From contig JAEUPP010000043.1 in NCBI GenBank assembly GCA_016790075.1, forward strand, positions 1-64,000: a stretch of 64,000 nt of DNA, read 5' to 3'. Below, piece by piece: positions 61,327 through 64,000 of this stretch (the first letter of the stretch is position 1; each line of letters opens with the position of its first letter). This stretch comes from Rhodanobacteraceae bacterium. GTDB taxonomy: Bacteria > Pseudomonadota > Gammaproteobacteria > Xanthomonadales > Rhodanobacteraceae. The notes beneath the pieces are model-generated. The model worked only from the letters and a program-made list of their open reading frames with translations, was not told the origin of the DNA and did not search any database. A program made the translations under genes and the position numbers.

Positions 61327-64000
61327 ATGAATCTCACGCGCATACTTCAAAACAGATGCATGCAAACACTGACTGCAGCGGCGCTAACGTTCGCGACGCT
61401 GCAAGTCCAAGCGATGGATTGCCCCACATCGCCGACACAGTTCAAGAATGTATCGATTCCCAACCCCAATCCGCCGCCCGCTGCGGGCGAATTTCCGGCG
61501 GACCTGGACAAAATTCTGGCGTACGTCACCAGCAACAACATCACCACGGTAAAGCAGTTTCTCGACCACCTGCCGCTGCATCTGCGCAAGCACTATTCGT
61601 TCGTCAGAGAGACTGGTGGACTGAATGAAACCAGCGTCAGCAATCCCGGCCTGCTGACCTGGGGTTCCGACGCCCGCTTCATGATGAACCTGGGTTCAAA
61701 GCGCGGCGCGCCGCTGTACGACGTCGTGGACCTGGCGCAACTGAAGGACAATGGCGACTGGGAGTTTCGCGCTCTGGATTTTCGCGGTGCAACGCCGCAG
61801 TTGAGCCCGATTGGCGGCACTGGCGGCGAATGTCGCCAGTGCCATGCGAAAGGCGGAAACGTCAATGTGGCGGGCTCACTGCGCCCCATTCTGGGCAACT
61901 ACCTGCACTGGGACGGATTCATCTCGAATTCCGGCGGCGCAGGTGGTGAACATGTCATGCCGGATGAGAAACCGATTCTCGATGCGATCAAAGCCCACAC
62001 GCAGAACAACGACCGGTTTCATAGCATCATCATCAGCGACTCCTATTACTCGCAGGTCGGCACGTCCAATCATATGCCGGACCATGCCTATGGCCCCGGA
62101 CTGACCATCTTCAACACGGAAATGTCGACGTCGGTTGCAGAGAGCGTGCACAAGCGGCTCTCGCGCAACGCGAACTACCGTGGCTTGCGCGAGGAAATCC
62201 TGGCGCTGAGTTACTGCGACAATGCCGGCGCACTGACTGCCCAGCAGAAGAACAGAATCCTGGATCTGACGGAAAGCCTGGGCGGCGCCCGCGCCGACTA
62301 CGCAGCGTACAACAGCTGGGCAACGGCCTATCAAGCGCTGGGCATCGAGCCCAAGCACGAGTTCCCGCTGCACTTCAAGACGAAGAACGCCGGCTCGGTA
62401 ACGGACAACGATATCAACTGGAATACCGGCGTATCGAACATTCGGGAAGTGGTCGATTTCCTGATCCTGATGGAACTGGCCAAGGAAAATGTTCCGTTGA
62501 ACAACCTGCTGGCGAGCTATCAGACCTCCTACGACATGACGGGAGGATGCTCATTCAACAGCTTGAAAGACCATCTGGATCACAAGGAATACGCGCTGTT
62601 CACGTTGAAGGGCAACGCGCGTCAGAAGGCTCGCGAAAGCTACTACGACATTGACTATGTCCGAATTCACGCGAGTCTGGACAATGTGAAGAATCAGCTG
62701 TGCGGGATGCTGACTAGTGACATCGGGCTAGGCACCATCGGTACTCCTGGCAACAGCACCAACCTACCTCCGGTTGCCCGGGCGAATGGCCCCTACAGCG
62801 GGTCGGCCGGTGTGGACATTGCCTTCAGCAGTGCCGGCAGCAGCGATCCCGACGGCAGTATTTCCTCGTACAACTGGGACTTCGGCGACGGTGGCAGCAG
62901 TGCCGCTGCCAATCCTGTGCATCGCTACACAGCCGCTGGAAACTACGCGGTCACCCTGACGGTTACGGACAACAAGGGTGCCAGCAAGCAAGCCACTACC
63001 AGTTCGGTCGTTACCGATCCCAACTCCGGAGCAGAGCGCGCCCTGCAGAACGGGGTTCCGAAGAGCGGGCTATCGGGCAGTGCCAGCCAGGAACTCAAGT
63101 ACTACATCGATGTGCCGGCTGGCGCGACCAACCTCGTCATCAAGACATCGGGCGGCAGCGGCGATGTCGACCTGTATACGCGGCTGGATGCCGAACCCAC
63201 CACGAGTGTCTATTCGTGCCGCCCCTATCTGAGCAACAATGACGAAACCTGTACTACGGCCAGCCCAAGCCCTGGACGCTGGCATGTACTGCTGAAAGGC
63301 TATTCTGCTTTTTCGGGCGTAACGTTGACTGCGTCGTATACCGTCAATACCAACCAGGCACCCGTCGCGAGGACGAACGGTCCGTATACCGGACGCGCGA
63401 ACAGCCCGATTCAATTCAGTAGTGCAGGCTCGTCGGATCCCGATGGCACCATCAGTGGTTTCAAATGGACGTTCGGCGATGGCACGGACAGCACGTCCGC
63501 GAATCCCAGCCATGCGTACGCCTCGGCCGGAACATACAGCGTCAGTTTGACCGTAACCGACAACAGGGGGGCGACCCACCAGGGTTTGACGACCGCCACC
63601 GTCGTCGCCAATACCAACCAGCCGCCATCAGCTAACGCTAATGGCCCGTACACTGGCGTGGCTGGAGCGAATATCGCGTTCAGCAGTTCGGGCTCCGTGG
63701 ATCCAGAGGGGCAAGCGGTCACCTACCTCTGGGACTTCGGCGACGGCACGACCAGCACGGCACAGAATCCCGCGCACGTGTACGCGACCGCTGGCAGCTA
63801 CGTCGCAAAGCTGACGGTTACCGACAATCTCGGTGCTTCGAGCAGTGCCAATGCGAACGTGACCGTAGCTACAACGGCGCAGAACGGCACGCAGTTGAGC
63901 AATGGCGTTCCGGTTACCGGACTGTCCGGTGCCGCGGGTCAGGAGCTGAAATACTATGTGCACGTCCATGGCGCCAACCCCAAGAATCTGAAGATCAGCA
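61327..64000 (+). CDS. Secreted CxxCH-PKD-PPC modular protein (3' end outside window)
   Basis: The frame starts at ATG 61327 and stays open to the window end, at least 891 residues. A signal peptide (TLTAAALTFATLQVQA) is followed by a domain of about 450 residues with one haem-c motif, CRQCH at residues 169-173 (codons 61831-61845). Next come PKD1 (about 481-563), a PPC domain (about 570-675), PKD2 and PKD3 (about 678-850, each with WxFGDG), and the start of a second PPC. The PKD and PPC modules resemble those of the collagenase just upstream. The first domain is not one I know; a monohaem redox role is inferred. No ribosome binding site is clear. Confidence 0.8.
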   Translation, partial: MNLTRILQNRCMQTLTAAALTFATLQVQAMDCPTSPTQFKNVSIPNPNPPPAAGEFPADLDKILAYVTSNNITTVKQFLDHLPLHLRKHYSFVRETGGLNETSVSNPGLLTWGSDARFMMNLGSKRGAPLYDVVDLAQLKDNGDWEFRALDFRGATPQLSPIGGTGGECRQCHAKGGNVNVAGSLRPILGNYLHWDGFISNSGGAGGEHVMPDEKPILDAIKAHTQNNDRFHSIIISDSYYSQVGTSNHMPDHAYGPGLTIFNTEMSTSVAESVHKRLSRNANYRGLREEILALSYCDNAGALTAQQKNRILDLTESLGGARADYAAYNSWATAYQALGIEPKHEFPLHFKTKNAGSVTDNDINWNTGVSNIREVVDFLILMELAKENVPLNNLLASYQTSYDMTGGCSFNSLKDHLDHKEYALFTLKGNARQKARESYYDIDYVRIHASLDNVKNQLCGMLTSDIGLGTIGTPGNSTNLPPVARANGPYSGSAGVDIAFSSAGSSDPDGSISSYNWDFGDGGSSAAANPVHRYTAAGNYAVTLTVTDNKGASKQATTSSVVTDPNSGAERALQNGVPKSGLSGSASQELKYYIDVPAGATNLVIKTSGGSGDVDLYTRLDAEPTTSVYSCRPYLSNNDETCTTASPSPGRWHVLLKGYSAFSGVTLTASYTVNTNQAPVARTNGPYTGRANSPIQFSSAGSSDPDGTISGFKWTFGDGTDSTSANPSHAYASAGTYSVSLTVTDNRGATHQGLTTATVVANTNQPPSANANGPYTGVAGANIAFSSSGSVDPEGQAVTYLWDFGDGTTSTAQNPAHVYATAGSYVAKLTVTDNLGASSSANANVTVATTAQNGTQLSNGVPVTGLSGAAGQELKYYVHVHGANPKNLKIS

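Noticed and set aside
1-64000. CRISPR arrays, tRNA or rRNA genes, complete insertion sequences
   Set aside because: None was seen when reading for direct repeats, cloverleaf patterns or transposase motifs; short genes could still be missed by eye.

Overview
The window looks like chromosomal DNA of a GC-rich gammaproteobacterium of the Xanthomonadales (Lysobacterales), probably Rhodanobacteraceae or a relative. The grounds are the homogentisate pathway, pilU, a cystathionine beta-synthase/gamma-lyase pair followed directly by O-antigen ABC export genes (the place where Xanthomonas carries its LPS locus), an ECF sigma/Ser-Thr kinase pair, and many modular secreted proteins. The species call is inference. 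No tRNA, rRNA, CRISPR array, integrase or intact insertion sequence was seen.

Layout. 1-3754: tyrosine/phenylalanine catabolism (the end of hppD, then hmgA, a fumarylacetoacetate hydrolase and maiA) with palindromic repeats between genes. 3781-6988: a perfect 15-bp hairpin, pilU, a DUF4398/OmpA-type envelope pair and a small YdcH-like protein. 7311-9901: reverse transsulfuration. 9927-16892: surface polysaccharide export and modification (Wzm, Wzt, sulfotransferase-like, WbsX-RgpF, methyltransferase). 17046-24844: four secreted or outer-membrane proteins, including an IPTL-CTERM protein and two beta-helix proteins.

24976-37797 is a long reverse-strand glycan operon. It starts with a HAD-UbiA fusion, a DprE1-like oxidase and a DprE2-like reductase, the set that makes polyprenyl-phospho-arabinose in mycobacteria. 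It continues with an epimerase, an FAD oxidoreductase, a methyltransferase, GtrA and two large polytopic membrane proteins that resemble GT-C glycosyltransferases. A secreted protein gene with its own terminator sits inside it.

38399-48527: an SDF-family symporter, a 941-aa STAND/NB-ARC ATPase with a 57-aa membrane miniprotein gene upstream, a secreted propeller-like protein, and a minimal ethanolamine operon (permease, EutB, EutC). 49228-57500: a sensor kinase and dual-receiver response regulator, a TorF-like porin, and an ECF sigma factor with a TPR Ser/Thr kinase. 57501-64000: a frameshifted gene remnant, an M9 collagenase with PKD and PPC modules, and an incomplete secreted protein that joins a CxxCH haem motif to PKD and PPC repeats.

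The most notable content is the DprE1/DprE2/HAD-UbiA module linked to O-antigen export, the STAND ATPase with its miniprotein, a module shared by two otherwise unrelated secreted proteins, and the CxxCH-PKD-PPC protein beside the collagenase.
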